This document shows, in pieces, positions 30,494 through 39,261 of a stretch of DNA of 64,000 bases. This DNA comes from an uncultured Methylococcaceae bacterium (lineage in GTDB: Bacteria > Pseudomonadota > Gammaproteobacteria > Methylococcales > Methylomonadaceae), in the NCBI GenBank assembly GCA_903863905.1, contig CAIPDT010000021.1, positions 1-64,000 on the forward strand. The letters are read 5' to 3'. A program made the translations under genes and the position numbers. The notes under the pieces were generated by a model, which saw only the letters and a list, made by a program, of their open reading frames with translations, did no database searches and had not been told where the DNA came from. Each line of letters opens with the position of its first letter. Position 1 is the first letter of the stretch.

Positions 30494-30540
30494 GCTGAGT
30501 TTGGTGATATAGCTGTTTTTATAGTTTCAATGGATAGACT

Positions 30541-30726
30541 ATGGGCGAGGTAATTCCATTTAAGCGGCCTACTGTGGCAGAAAAGCATAAAGGTAAGACG
30601 CTTTGTCAGAGTGGTTTTCATAAATGGAAAATTCTTAAGGAAAAGCAGTTTGATGTTAAACAGGGAAAGTTGATTACGGTTTATCAATGTATTCGTTGTG
30701 CAAAAATAAAGACAGCCGCGCTATAG
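30541..30726 (+). CDS. Small protein with putative Cys/His metal site
   Basis: 61 aa, GEVIPFKRP N-terminus, C-x4-H and C-x2-C arrangement (LCQSGFHKW...YQCIRCAK). Confidence 0.55.
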   Translation: MGEVIPFKRPTVAEKHKGKTLCQSGFHKWKILKEKQFDVKQGKLITVYQCIRCAKIKTAAL

Positions 30727-31034
30727 AAAAAGAAATTTCACATTCTTATAGGCTTGGAAGTGTGTTGTTTTATAGGGATTTATTATTATCTTATAGTGGG
30801 TATAAAAGAGTTACTCTTGGAAAAGTAGGGTTTTGAAAAAATAAAAAGTTAAGTTATTAATATTTGGCATTGCATTAAGATATGAGAGTGTTAAAATACT
30901 TTAATGTATCAATGGTTGTTGAGTTTATCGTTCGATGACATGATAAATTATAAAATCATTAGGAACCTTGAATAGCTTTTCAATCGCGTTATTTAAGCTT
31001 ATTTGTTTAAATAAATTTATAGAGATAAATATCT

Positions 31035-32132
31035 ATGCTTCATATTAAAAAGATTACTGAGGAAGAGAAGTTAACACTTGAAAATATGAGGAAGAATCAT
31101 CCTGGGTATATGCCAAGAATGAGAGCTCATGCAGTTTTGTTGAGTCAAGATGGTTATCAAGTTAATGATTTGTCAGATTTGTTTGGCGTTTGTAAAAAAA
31201 CGATTGTGGCTTGGCTTCGTGGATGGGCCAATGCAGGTATTTTTGGTTTAATTGATAAGCCCCGTAAAAATTTTTATGGGAAGAGTCAAGATGTCTTAAC
31301 GATCTCTCGTAAGCAAGAAATTAAAAAAATTCAAACTGGCTTAATGAATGGTGAGTTTGAGTTATATTATCAGCCTAAAGTTAATATGCGCACGGGTACC
31401 GTGTCGGGTTTTGAAGCATTAATTCGTTGGAATGATCCCCTGCGTGGTTTATTGCAGCCGAGTGACTTTTTACCTATTATTAATAATCATTCGGTCCATT
31501 CTGAAGTCAGTTCTTATGTAATGGATAGAGCTTTATCTGATCTTAATGAATGGCAAGGTCAGGGCTTGGATACCGTTGTATCGGTTAATGTTGATGAATT
31601 GCAACTCAATGAACACGATTTCTTAGATAAATTAAAGGCCTCTATTGCCAATTATCCTAGTTTTAAAGCGGGCAGTTTAGAGCTTGAGATTTTAGAGATG
31701 AATGCGTTGCTAGATAGAGAGCAAGTACGAACAATCGTCGATAACTGTCAAGTCTTAGGGGTTGATTTTGCCTTAGATGATTTTGGTACGGGTAATTCTT
31801 CTTTAACTTATCTTAAACAAATACCTGTTAAAACGCTTAATATCGATAGAAGTTTTATTAGTGATATTGATAAAGAATCGGTAGATTTGGCGATTCTTGA
31901 AGGGATGGTTTCGTTGGCGTCTATTTTAAAGCGTAGCGTTATTGCCAAAGGCGTTGAAACTGTAGAACAAGGCGATGTGCTTTTAAAAATTGGTTGTGAG
32001 TTAGCGCAAGGTTATGCTATCGCTAAACCCATGCCGATTACCCATATTTTTAATTTTATTAATGATTGGAAACCGTTTGAGTCTTGGCTTAATGCTCCGA
32101 GTATGCAGTTGACTCATAGTTTTAGCGCTTAA
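31035..32132 (+). CDS. IS630-type HTH domain fused to EAL (c-di-GMP phosphodiesterase) domain
   Basis: Residues about 1-85 RMRAHAVLLSQDGYQVNDLSDLFGVCKKTIVAWLRGWANAGIFGLIDKPR; then GFEALIRW, DDFGTGNSSLTYLK, KGVET EAL motifs. Confidence 0.85.
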   Translation: MLHIKKITEEEKLTLENMRKNHPGYMPRMRAHAVLLSQDGYQVNDLSDLFGVCKKTIVAWLRGWANAGIFGLIDKPRKNFYGKSQDVLTISRKQEIKKIQTGLMNGEFELYYQPKVNMRTGTVSGFEALIRWNDPLRGLLQPSDFLPIINNHSVHSEVSSYVMDRALSDLNEWQGQGLDTVVSVNVDELQLNEHDFLDKLKASIANYPSFKAGSLELEILEMNALLDREQVRTIVDNCQVLGVDFALDDFGTGNSSLTYLKQIPVKTLNIDRSFISDIDKESVDLAILEGMVSLASILKRSVIAKGVETVEQGDVLLKIGCELAQGYAIAKPMPITHIFNFINDWKPFESWLNAPSMQLTHSFSA

Positions 32133-32171
32133 TCGGTTAAAGCTTTTATTGGTTTTTAGTTATCCTACTTT

Positions 32172-32199
32172 AATCTCTTTTTATTAAGAGATTTTTTTT
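32172..32199 (+). terminator. Intrinsic terminator downstream of the HTH-EAL gene
   Basis: AATCTCTT-tttatt-AAGAGATT followed by TTTTTT. Confidence 0.8.
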
Positions 32200-32233
32200 A
32201 TCCTAAGATAGGTGATTAACCTATCTTAGGATA
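32199..32233. repeat. Perfect 15-bp inverted repeat between convergent genes
   Basis: TATCCTAAGATAGGT-gatta-ACCTATCTTAGGATA. Confidence 0.9.
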
Positions 32234-32240
32234 GATCAAC

Positions 32241-32924
32241 TTACTTACCGTTTTCTAGTAGACTGTTAAGTTCATTGTTTATCATCGTATCATAATGACG
32301 TTTTAAAATAGAGTCTGTTGGAATATCACGGATCTCAGTGGCGCTAACCGTTTCCGTTGCTGCTGGTGTGGATGTTTCCAATGCAGGACTTGCAGTCGCA
32401 GTTGGGTTATTTTTTAATGACTCATATTGACCAGTTAGCAGATCAAGAAACTCTTTATTCGTTAAGGACTCCACTATAACGCTATTGATATGGTTGGTGT
32501 GGTGACGACTTAAAATAGAGTCTGAGGGTGCTTCACCATAAAGGGTTTCAATACGGTTTTGTAATTCAGCAATCGCGTGACGTCTTTGAATTGAATCTTC
32601 TGGTAGATTATCTGTGGCAGTCTTCGTTGTAGCGGTCTTAGCAGGTGCAGGAGTAACAGTCGCGGGAGGAATAACTTCAACGGCAGGGACAATTACTGCT
32701 TCTGTGGTTGCAGAGGTTTCTGGAGCAACGATAGGTTTTACCGTTTCTTCGACTTTAATCGGTGTTGGTGCTGCTACTTTTACTTGAGGAGCTACAGTGG
32801 GTTTGGGTGTGCTGGTTGGGGGGGTATTTGTTTTTGCTGTAGGTGCGGCTGGTTGGGTGAATTGGCCCAGTATTTTTTTGATAGTAGTAATGATGGTTTG
32901 CAACAAATCGTTCATAGTATTCAC
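32241..32924 (-). CDS. Hypothetical protein, Pro/Ala/Thr-rich with three xDSIxxRH motifs
   Basis: 227 aa; LPEDSIQRRH, APSDSILSRH, IPTDSILKRH. Confidence 0.75.
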   Translation of the reverse strand: MNTMNDLLQTIITTIKKILGQFTQPAAPTAKTNTPPTSTPKPTVAPQVKVAAPTPIKVEETVKPIVAPETSATTEAVIVPAVEVIPPATVTPAPAKTATTKTATDNLPEDSIQRRHAIAELQNRIETLYGEAPSDSILSRHHTNHINSVIVESLTNKEFLDLLTGQYESLKNNPTATASPALETSTPAATETVSATEIRDIPTDSILKRHYDTMINNELNSLLENGK

Positions 32925-33105
32925 TCTGTTCTGGCTATTATTAATAGGCTACGCGTTAAGATATTCTTTCTGGTTGAGAAAGACCAAGTTGTTTATTGCC
33001 AAACTATAACACTTGTGGCTTAAGTTGGCGATATTTAGCTTAATAAAATAATTAGAATTATTTTATTTGATTAAAAATAAACTAATGAATTAAATGATTT
33101 GTTCA

Positions 33106-34422
33106 TTACTCTTTAGTTGAAATGCGTTGCTGCCACGTTTTAATTTTTTCTTTTAACGCCTCTTGGTCAAAGGTTGTTAATTGACGCTGTTTTAACAGAC
33201 GTTTACCGGATACCCATACATCCGTTACTTGTTGCCGATTAGCGGCATATACCAAATGTGATACAGGGCAATAGAGCGGCTGCATTTCTAATGAGCTTAA
33301 ATCAATGGCAATAACATCCGCTTCTTTGCCAATAGTGAGTGAGCCACAAGTGTCTTCTATTCCTAAGGCTTTGGCGCCGTTAATAGTCGCCATGCGTAAA
33401 GCGGTCATAGCGGGAATCGCACTGGCATCATTAGCGACTGCTTTGCCTAATAAGGCGGCGGTTTTCATTTCACCAAACATATCTAAATCATTATTACTGG
33501 CGGCGCCGTCGGTTCCTAAGGCGACATTGATGCCGGCCTCTAAACATTTAGCAATAGGGCTAAAGCCGCTGGCCAGTTTTAAATTAGATTCTGGACAATG
33601 CACGATATTGGCGCCTTGACTAGCTAACAAATTAATTTCGGCTTCTGTTAATTGGGTCATGTGTACTGCAATTAAAGCCGGATTGACTAAGCCTAAGTCA
33701 TTGAGTCTTTCAAGAGGACGCTTTCCTGATTGTGAAAGGGCTTGCTCAACTTCATGAGCCGTTTCATGGACATGGATATGCACAGGGATATTGAGCGAGT
33801 CGGCTAAGGTTTTAATTTTTTGTAAAGGTTCATCAGAGACGGTATAAGGTGCATGGGGCGCAAAAGCCGTAGAGCATAAAGCCGAGTCACTTAATTGTTC
33901 CTGTAAGGCTAGACCTTTAGCGATATAATCATCACTGTTTTGGGCCCACGCGGTCGGGAAGTCGATGACAATTAACCCAACCTTAGCTCTAATACCCCGT
34001 TCTATGGCTTGTGCGGCGGTTACTTCGGGGAAGAAATACATGTCATTAAAGCAGGTGGTGCCGCCTAAAATCATTTCGGCAATCGCAAGGTCAGTGCCGT
34101 CTTTGACAAACTCAGCGTTAACCCATTGCTGCTCTAAAGGCCAGATATGATTTTGAAGCCAATCCATCAGAGGCAAATCATCGGCGACACCTCTTAAGAG
34201 GGTCATGGCGGCATGAGTATGACAATTAATCAGTCCAGGAAGTAGGGCATGGTTTTCAAGATTTTCAGTCTGGGTACTTTGATATTTTTGATTGGCTAGT
34301 TCAGTGGGTAATAAATCAATAATTTTACCCTCATGAATCACCAAGCTATGGTGTTCATAGGTTACGGATTCTGGTTCAACAGGTATAATCCAACGCGCAT
34401 GAATAAGGGTATCAACTAACAT
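33106..34422 (-). CDS. mtaD: 5-methylthioadenosine/S-adenosylhomocysteine deaminase (TRZ/ATZ amidohydrolase family)
   Basis: LLPGLINCHTHAAMTLLRG, HIHVHETAHEV, LGTDGAASNNDLDMFGEM; divergent from mtnA. Confidence 0.88.
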   Translation of the reverse strand: MLVDTLIHARWIIPVEPESVTYEHHSLVIHEGKIIDLLPTELANQKYQSTQTENLENHALLPGLINCHTHAAMTLLRGVADDLPLMDWLQNHIWPLEQQWVNAEFVKDGTDLAIAEMILGGTTCFNDMYFFPEVTAAQAIERGIRAKVGLIVIDFPTAWAQNSDDYIAKGLALQEQLSDSALCSTAFAPHAPYTVSDEPLQKIKTLADSLNIPVHIHVHETAHEVEQALSQSGKRPLERLNDLGLVNPALIAVHMTQLTEAEINLLASQGANIVHCPESNLKLASGFSPIAKCLEAGINVALGTDGAASNNDLDMFGEMKTAALLGKAVANDASAIPAMTALRMATINGAKALGIEDTCGSLTIGKEADVIAIDLSSLEMQPLYCPVSHLVYAANRQQVTDVWVSGKRLLKQRQLTTFDQEALKEKIKTWQQRISTKE

Positions 34423-34552
34423 AAAGGCTTCCAAAAAATTAAGGGAGTAAACGGTTGAGTGATCAGAATTATGATGGCTTGCTTCACCATAAAACAGAAC
34501 ACTTTTTTGAGTGACAGAATTATAACTTTTTACCATTAGGTTTTATTAAATA

Positions 34553-35596
34553 ATGACGCAACAAAATAATCAAACAGTACAAGCGCTACAGTGGACCGGT
34601 TCTTCTTTAAAGGTATTAGATCAACGAAAACTCCCTGACACGTTGATTTATGATGAATATAATGATGCCAAGGGTGTGACTGAAGCCATTGCCACCATGA
34701 GAGTCAGAGGCGCACCGGCTATTGGTATTGCTGCCGCGTATGGGGTTGCGCTGTCTGTGCGTCAGCATTATTCAGTAACGTCAGAGTGGCAAGCAAAAGT
34801 GGCTGAGGATATTGCACTGTTAGCACAGTCCAGACCGACGGCGGTTAATTTATTTTGGGCCTTGGCGCAAACAGAAGCCTTATTAGCTCAAACGTTAATA
34901 GATCCGGTGGCTGAATTAAGTGCATTGGCCGAGAAAATTCATGCCGAAGATATCGCGGCGAATATCACCATGGGTGAGTTGGGTGCGGATTTATTGGTGG
35001 GGGCAACCGGAGTCATGACGCATTGTAATACGGGCGCTTTGGCCACAGGTGGTTATGGGACCGCTTTAGGTGTGATTCGAAGTGCAACTAAAAGACAGTC
35101 ATTGGCTGTGTTTGCGGGTGAAACTAGACCGTGGTTGCAAGGAGCTCGTTTAACGGTGTGGGAACTTGCTCAAGATAATATTCCAGTGACTTTACTCGCT
35201 GATTCTGCCGCCGCTTGGTTAATGAAGTCAGGCAAAATTGATTGGATTATTGTAGGGGCTGATCGTATTGCTGCGAATGGTGATACCGCGAATAAGATAG
35301 GAACTTATTCTTTAGCGGTGTTGGCTAAACAACATGGTGTTAAGTTTATGGTGGTTGCACCCACCACCACGATTGATTGGACCATTGAAAATGGGCAACA
35401 CATAGAAATTGAACAACGTGATCAAAATGAGTTACTCCCCGCGTGTTATAACCATACGGATTCTTTGGTGAGTGCGTGGAATCCAGTTTTCGACGTGACA
35501 CCCTCTGAATTAATTGCGGCTATTGTGACAGAGCGAGGCGTGGTTTTAAATCCAACTGAACTGACTATGCGGGCGATAAAAGATGGAATTAAATAA
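34553..35596 (+). CDS. mtnA: S-methyl-5-thioribose-1-phosphate isomerase
   Basis: MRVRGAPAIGIAAAYG, THCNTGALATGGYGTALGVIR, GADRIAANGDTANKIGTY. Confidence 0.95.
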   Translation: MTQQNNQTVQALQWTGSSLKVLDQRKLPDTLIYDEYNDAKGVTEAIATMRVRGAPAIGIAAAYGVALSVRQHYSVTSEWQAKVAEDIALLAQSRPTAVNLFWALAQTEALLAQTLIDPVAELSALAEKIHAEDIAANITMGELGADLLVGATGVMTHCNTGALATGGYGTALGVIRSATKRQSLAVFAGETRPWLQGARLTVWELAQDNIPVTLLADSAAAWLMKSGKIDWIIVGADRIAANGDTANKIGTYSLAVLAKQHGVKFMVVAPTTTIDWTIENGQHIEIEQRDQNELLPACYNHTDSLVSAWNPVFDVTPSELIAAIVTERGVVLNPTELTMRAIKDGIK

Positions 35597-36305
35597 GAAA
35601 GGTAATAATCCAATTGTAGCGATTGGGTATTTGATTAAGGGTTTGCAACTGTTGACCTCAACCTCGTTGCGTAAATTTATATGGATTCCTATTTTAATTA
35701 ATGTAGTGTTATATAGTGCGGCCTTAGTATTGGGTTATTACTATTTGAACGATCTCATTGCGCAATTTATTCCTAGTTGGTTACATTGGTTAAATTGGAT
35801 CTTGTGGCCGTTATTTTTAATTAGTTTTTTTATTGCCGGATTTTTTACCTTTACCGTCTTAGCTAATTTATTAGCATCGCCTTTTTATGGGAGACTGTCT
35901 ACTGAGACGCGGCTTTTAATAGGAGAACAATTGGAGGCTGTAAAAGAGCCGCCTTTTACACAGGTCATTAAGGCAGAGTGTAAAAGAGCCGGTTACTTAT
36001 TAAGTCGGGCCATTCCCTTGGTCATTATTTCAATGATTCCGGGTGTCAATGTGATAGCGCCTTTTTTGTGGGCGTTATTTGGTGCTTGGGGTATGGCTTT
36101 AGAATATTTAGCCTATCCTTTAGAAGCAGAAGGATTATTGTTTGAAGAGCAACAACAGACGCTTAAGAGTATCCGTTTAGGCGCTTTAAGTTTTGGTGGT
36201 GTTGCTGCGATGGGTTTAACGATTCCTTTCGTCAATATTATTGTAGCGCCTGCCGCGGTGATTGGCGCAACCTTATATCTGAATGATATGAAAAAATTGG
36301 CTTAG
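35583..36305 (+). CDS. cysZ: CysZ/EI24-like membrane protein
   Basis: Multi-TM protein with CysZ-like N-terminus and LASPFYGRLSTETRLL block. Confidence 0.65.
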   Translation: MELNKKGNNPIVAIGYLIKGLQLLTSTSLRKFIWIPILINVVLYSAALVLGYYYLNDLIAQFIPSWLHWLNWILWPLFLISFFIAGFFTFTVLANLLASPFYGRLSTETRLLIGEQLEAVKEPPFTQVIKAECKRAGYLLSRAIPLVIISMIPGVNVIAPFLWALFGAWGMALEYLAYPLEAEGLLFEEQQQTLKSIRLGALSFGGVAAMGLTIPFVNIIVAPAAVIGATLYLNDMKKLA

Positions 36306-36505
36306 AGAAGGGTCTGATTTAACACTGAAAGTATAAAAGTGGTTTTAGTTAATCGAGTCGATTATGTTAAAGCCGCTTTGACAGATTTGAAAAGGTAAAA
36401 ACTTGAAGTTACTCGCCCCTTATCTAAAAACATCTAAAAATGTCTTTGAGAGAGTAGGGGAGAGCAACCTAGATAGGACTATTAACCTTGCTTAATGCTG
36501 CTAGG

Positions 36506-37921
36506 TTATTTTTTAATATACAGATCAGTAATGGTGCCGGTGATCATTTCAGCGGCAAAGCCAAACGTTTCTGCTAGGGTAGGATGTGGATGAATCGTTA
36601 AGCTAATATCTTCAGCATCGGCGCCCATTTCTAAGGCTAATACTGCTTCTGAAATCAATTCGCCGGCATTGGTGCCGACCATGCCTGCACCTAAAAGTCG
36701 ACCGGTTTCTTTTTCGCAGATAATTTTAGTTAAACCTTCTTTACGACCTACGCATAACGACCGTCCACTCGCCGCCCAAGGGAATACCGCTTTATCGTAC
36801 TCAATGCCTTGTTGTTTTGCTTGGTTTTCAGTGAGGCCCATCCAACTAATTTCAGGATCTGTATAAGCCACAGAAGGAATGGTTAACGCATCAAAATGAG
36901 CTTTATGGCCTGCAATGACTTCTGCGGCTACTTTGCCTTCATGAACGGCTTTATGAGCCAACATGGGGTTACCTACAACGTCACCAATAGCAAAGATGTG
37001 GTTAACGTTGGTGCGTTGTTGTTTATCAACGTTAATAAAGCCTTGTTCAGTCACATTAATACCCGCTAAGTCAGCACCGATTAATAAACCATTTGGTCTA
37101 CGGCCGACAGCGACTAATACCGCATCAAAAATTTCTGATTCAGGGGCACTTTTACCTTCAAAAGAGACTTTAAGACCTTCAGGCAGAGCTTCAATCGCAG
37201 TGACTTTGGTTTCTAACCAAATGTTTTTATATTGCTTTTTGATGCGTCTTGCTAAAGGCGTGACTAAATCTTTGTCGCAACCTGGAATAATCTGATCCAT
37301 TAATTCAACAACACTGATTTCTGAACCCATGGCATGATAAACCGTTGCCATTTCTAAACCAATAATGCCACCACCGACAATCAAGAGTTTTTTAGGAATC
37401 TCTTTAAGTTGTAAGGCATCCGTTGAATCCCATAGACGAGGATCATCATGAGGAAAAACGGGGATTTGAGTGGGTCTAGAACCTGCCGCGATAATGGCTT
37501 GATCAAAACGAATGGTTTGAGTACCTTCAGGGGTTTCAACGGTTAAGGTATTCGGAGAGGTAAACTTGCCGTTGCCTTTAACATAAGTCACTTTACGTTG
37601 CTTAACCAGTCCAGCAAGACCATCATTCAACGTTTTAGTGATGCTTTCTTTCCAACTTCTGATTTTATCAATATCAATGCTGGGTTTGCCGTAACTTACC
37701 CCATGCTCTTCAAACTCATCCACTTCATGAATGATTTGTGCGGCGTGAAGTAAAGCTTTTGAAGGTATGCAGCCCACATTAAGGCAAACACCGCCTAGGA
37801 CAGGGAAGCGTTCTACGATAACGACTTGTTTACCTAAATCGGCGGCACGAAAAGCGGCACTATAACCGCCAGGGCCTCCACCCAACACTAAAACTTCTGC
37901 GTTTAAAACTGTCTCAGTCAT
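36506..37921 (-). CDS. lpdA: Dihydrolipoyl dehydrogenase
   Basis: GGVCLNVGCIPSKALLHAA redox motif, FAD/NAD motifs; adjacent to aceEF. Confidence 0.96.
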   Translation of the reverse strand: MTETVLNAEVLVLGGGPGGYSAAFRAADLGKQVVIVERFPVLGGVCLNVGCIPSKALLHAAQIIHEVDEFEEHGVSYGKPSIDIDKIRSWKESITKTLNDGLAGLVKQRKVTYVKGNGKFTSPNTLTVETPEGTQTIRFDQAIIAAGSRPTQIPVFPHDDPRLWDSTDALQLKEIPKKLLIVGGGIIGLEMATVYHAMGSEISVVELMDQIIPGCDKDLVTPLARRIKKQYKNIWLETKVTAIEALPEGLKVSFEGKSAPESEIFDAVLVAVGRRPNGLLIGADLAGINVTEQGFINVDKQQRTNVNHIFAIGDVVGNPMLAHKAVHEGKVAAEVIAGHKAHFDALTIPSVAYTDPEISWMGLTENQAKQQGIEYDKAVFPWAASGRSLCVGRKEGLTKIICEKETGRLLGAGMVGTNAGELISEAVLALEMGADAEDISLTIHPHPTLAETFGFAAEMITGTITDLYIKK

Positions 37922-37938
37922 TAGTTTTCTATCCCGTA

Positions 37939-39246
37939 TTAAAGTAATAAACGGCGAATATCACCTAGATATTGCTTTATGGCCGCCATAAATCTTGCGC
38001 CTTCAGCCCCGTCTATCACACGGTGATCGTAGGTTAAATCTAATGGCATCATTAAACGTGGTACAAATTCTTTACCATTCCAAACAGGTTGCATTTTGGC
38101 ACGAGTCACGCCAAGAATGGCCACTTCGGGTGCATTAACGATCGGCGTAAACGCAGTGCCTCCAATGCCTCCCAGACTTGAAATGGTAAGGCATCCGCCT
38201 TGCATGTCACCAGGCATTAATTTACCTTGGCGGGCTTTTTCAGATTTCTCGGCTAGTTCTTGGGCGAGTTCAGTAATGCTTTTATTATTCACATTACGTA
38301 ACACAGGTACCACTAAACCATTCGGTGTATCAACAGCGATGCCGATATTGAAGTATTTTTTAAGAATTAAGCTTTCGCCATCCGGTGATAATGACGAATT
38401 AAAGCTTGGAAATTGCTGCATGGCAGCCACTAAGGCTTTAATAATGAACATTAAGCCAGTAATTTTAACTTCACCTTTGATTTTTTCAGCATTTAAGGTA
38501 TTGCGGAACGCTTCTAAATCGGTGATGTCGGCTTCTTCATGGTAAGTAACCATTGGAAGGTTTAGCCAGACACGGCTTAGGTTTTGACCCGTAAGGCGTT
38601 TAATCTTGCTGAGTTTTAAAACTTCAGTGTCGCCAAAGGGGGTAAAGTCAACAGCGGGTATACTTGGAATACCTGCACCCGTTGCAACGGAACCTTCATT
38701 TAGTGCTTTTTTGACATAGTTTTTAACATCTTGTTTTAAGATGCGCCCCTTACGACCACTACCCGTACTAATCTTGGCAACATCAACCCCGAGTTCCCGT
38801 GCAAAAAGACGGACTGACGGTGAGGCATGGGCTCTATGCGCCGAAGAATTACTATCCAATGCAGGAATAGATACTTTTGTTTCAGCCATGACGGCAGGAA
38901 CTGGGGCAGGTGCAGCGATCGGTTCTGGTGCTTTTTCAACGACTGGAGCAACAGGAACAGCAACTTCAGTAGGCGCAGCGGTTTCAGCCGCACTACTTGA
39001 ACCGGCACTGGCTAAAACAGTCGCTATCAGAGTCCCTTCAGAAACTTTATCACCCGGTTTTATGTAAACCTCTTGAATAGTACCGGTCGCACTAGAAGGT
39101 AACTCCATACTGGCTTTGTCAGTTTCAAGCGTAGCTACGGTTTGTTCCAACTCGACCACATCACCGGCTTTAATTAAGACTTCAACTACGTCAATTTCGG
39201 CAACATTGCCGACATCGGGAACTCTAATTTCAAACAATTGAGTCAT
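37939..39246 (-). CDS. aceF: Pyruvate dehydrogenase E2, dihydrolipoyllysine acetyltransferase, one lipoyl domain
   Basis: Single lipoyl motif ETDKASMELPSS, E3/E1-binding domain, catalytic YDHRVIDGAEGARF. Confidence 0.95.
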   Translation of the reverse strand: MTQLFEIRVPDVGNVAEIDVVEVLIKAGDVVELEQTVATLETDKASMELPSSATGTIQEVYIKPGDKVSEGTLIATVLASAGSSSAAETAAPTEVAVPVAPVVEKAPEPIAAPAPVPAVMAETKVSIPALDSNSSAHRAHASPSVRLFARELGVDVAKISTGSGRKGRILKQDVKNYVKKALNEGSVATGAGIPSIPAVDFTPFGDTEVLKLSKIKRLTGQNLSRVWLNLPMVTYHEEADITDLEAFRNTLNAEKIKGEVKITGLMFIIKALVAAMQQFPSFNSSLSPDGESLILKKYFNIGIAVDTPNGLVVPVLRNVNNKSITELAQELAEKSEKARQGKLMPGDMQGGCLTISSLGGIGGTAFTPIVNAPEVAILGVTRAKMQPVWNGKEFVPRLMMPLDLTYDHRVIDGAEGARFMAAIKQYLGDIRRLLL

Positions 39247-39261
39247 TTCACTATCCTTACG

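Noticed and set aside
32784-33023. Two overlapping plus-strand ORFs with Cys/Val-rich translations
   Set aside because: Antisense of the low-complexity start of the 32241-32924 gene; low-complexity artefacts
38736-39067. Overlapping ORFs on both strands inside aceF
   Set aside because: They result from the Ala/Pro-rich lipoyl linker translated in other frames
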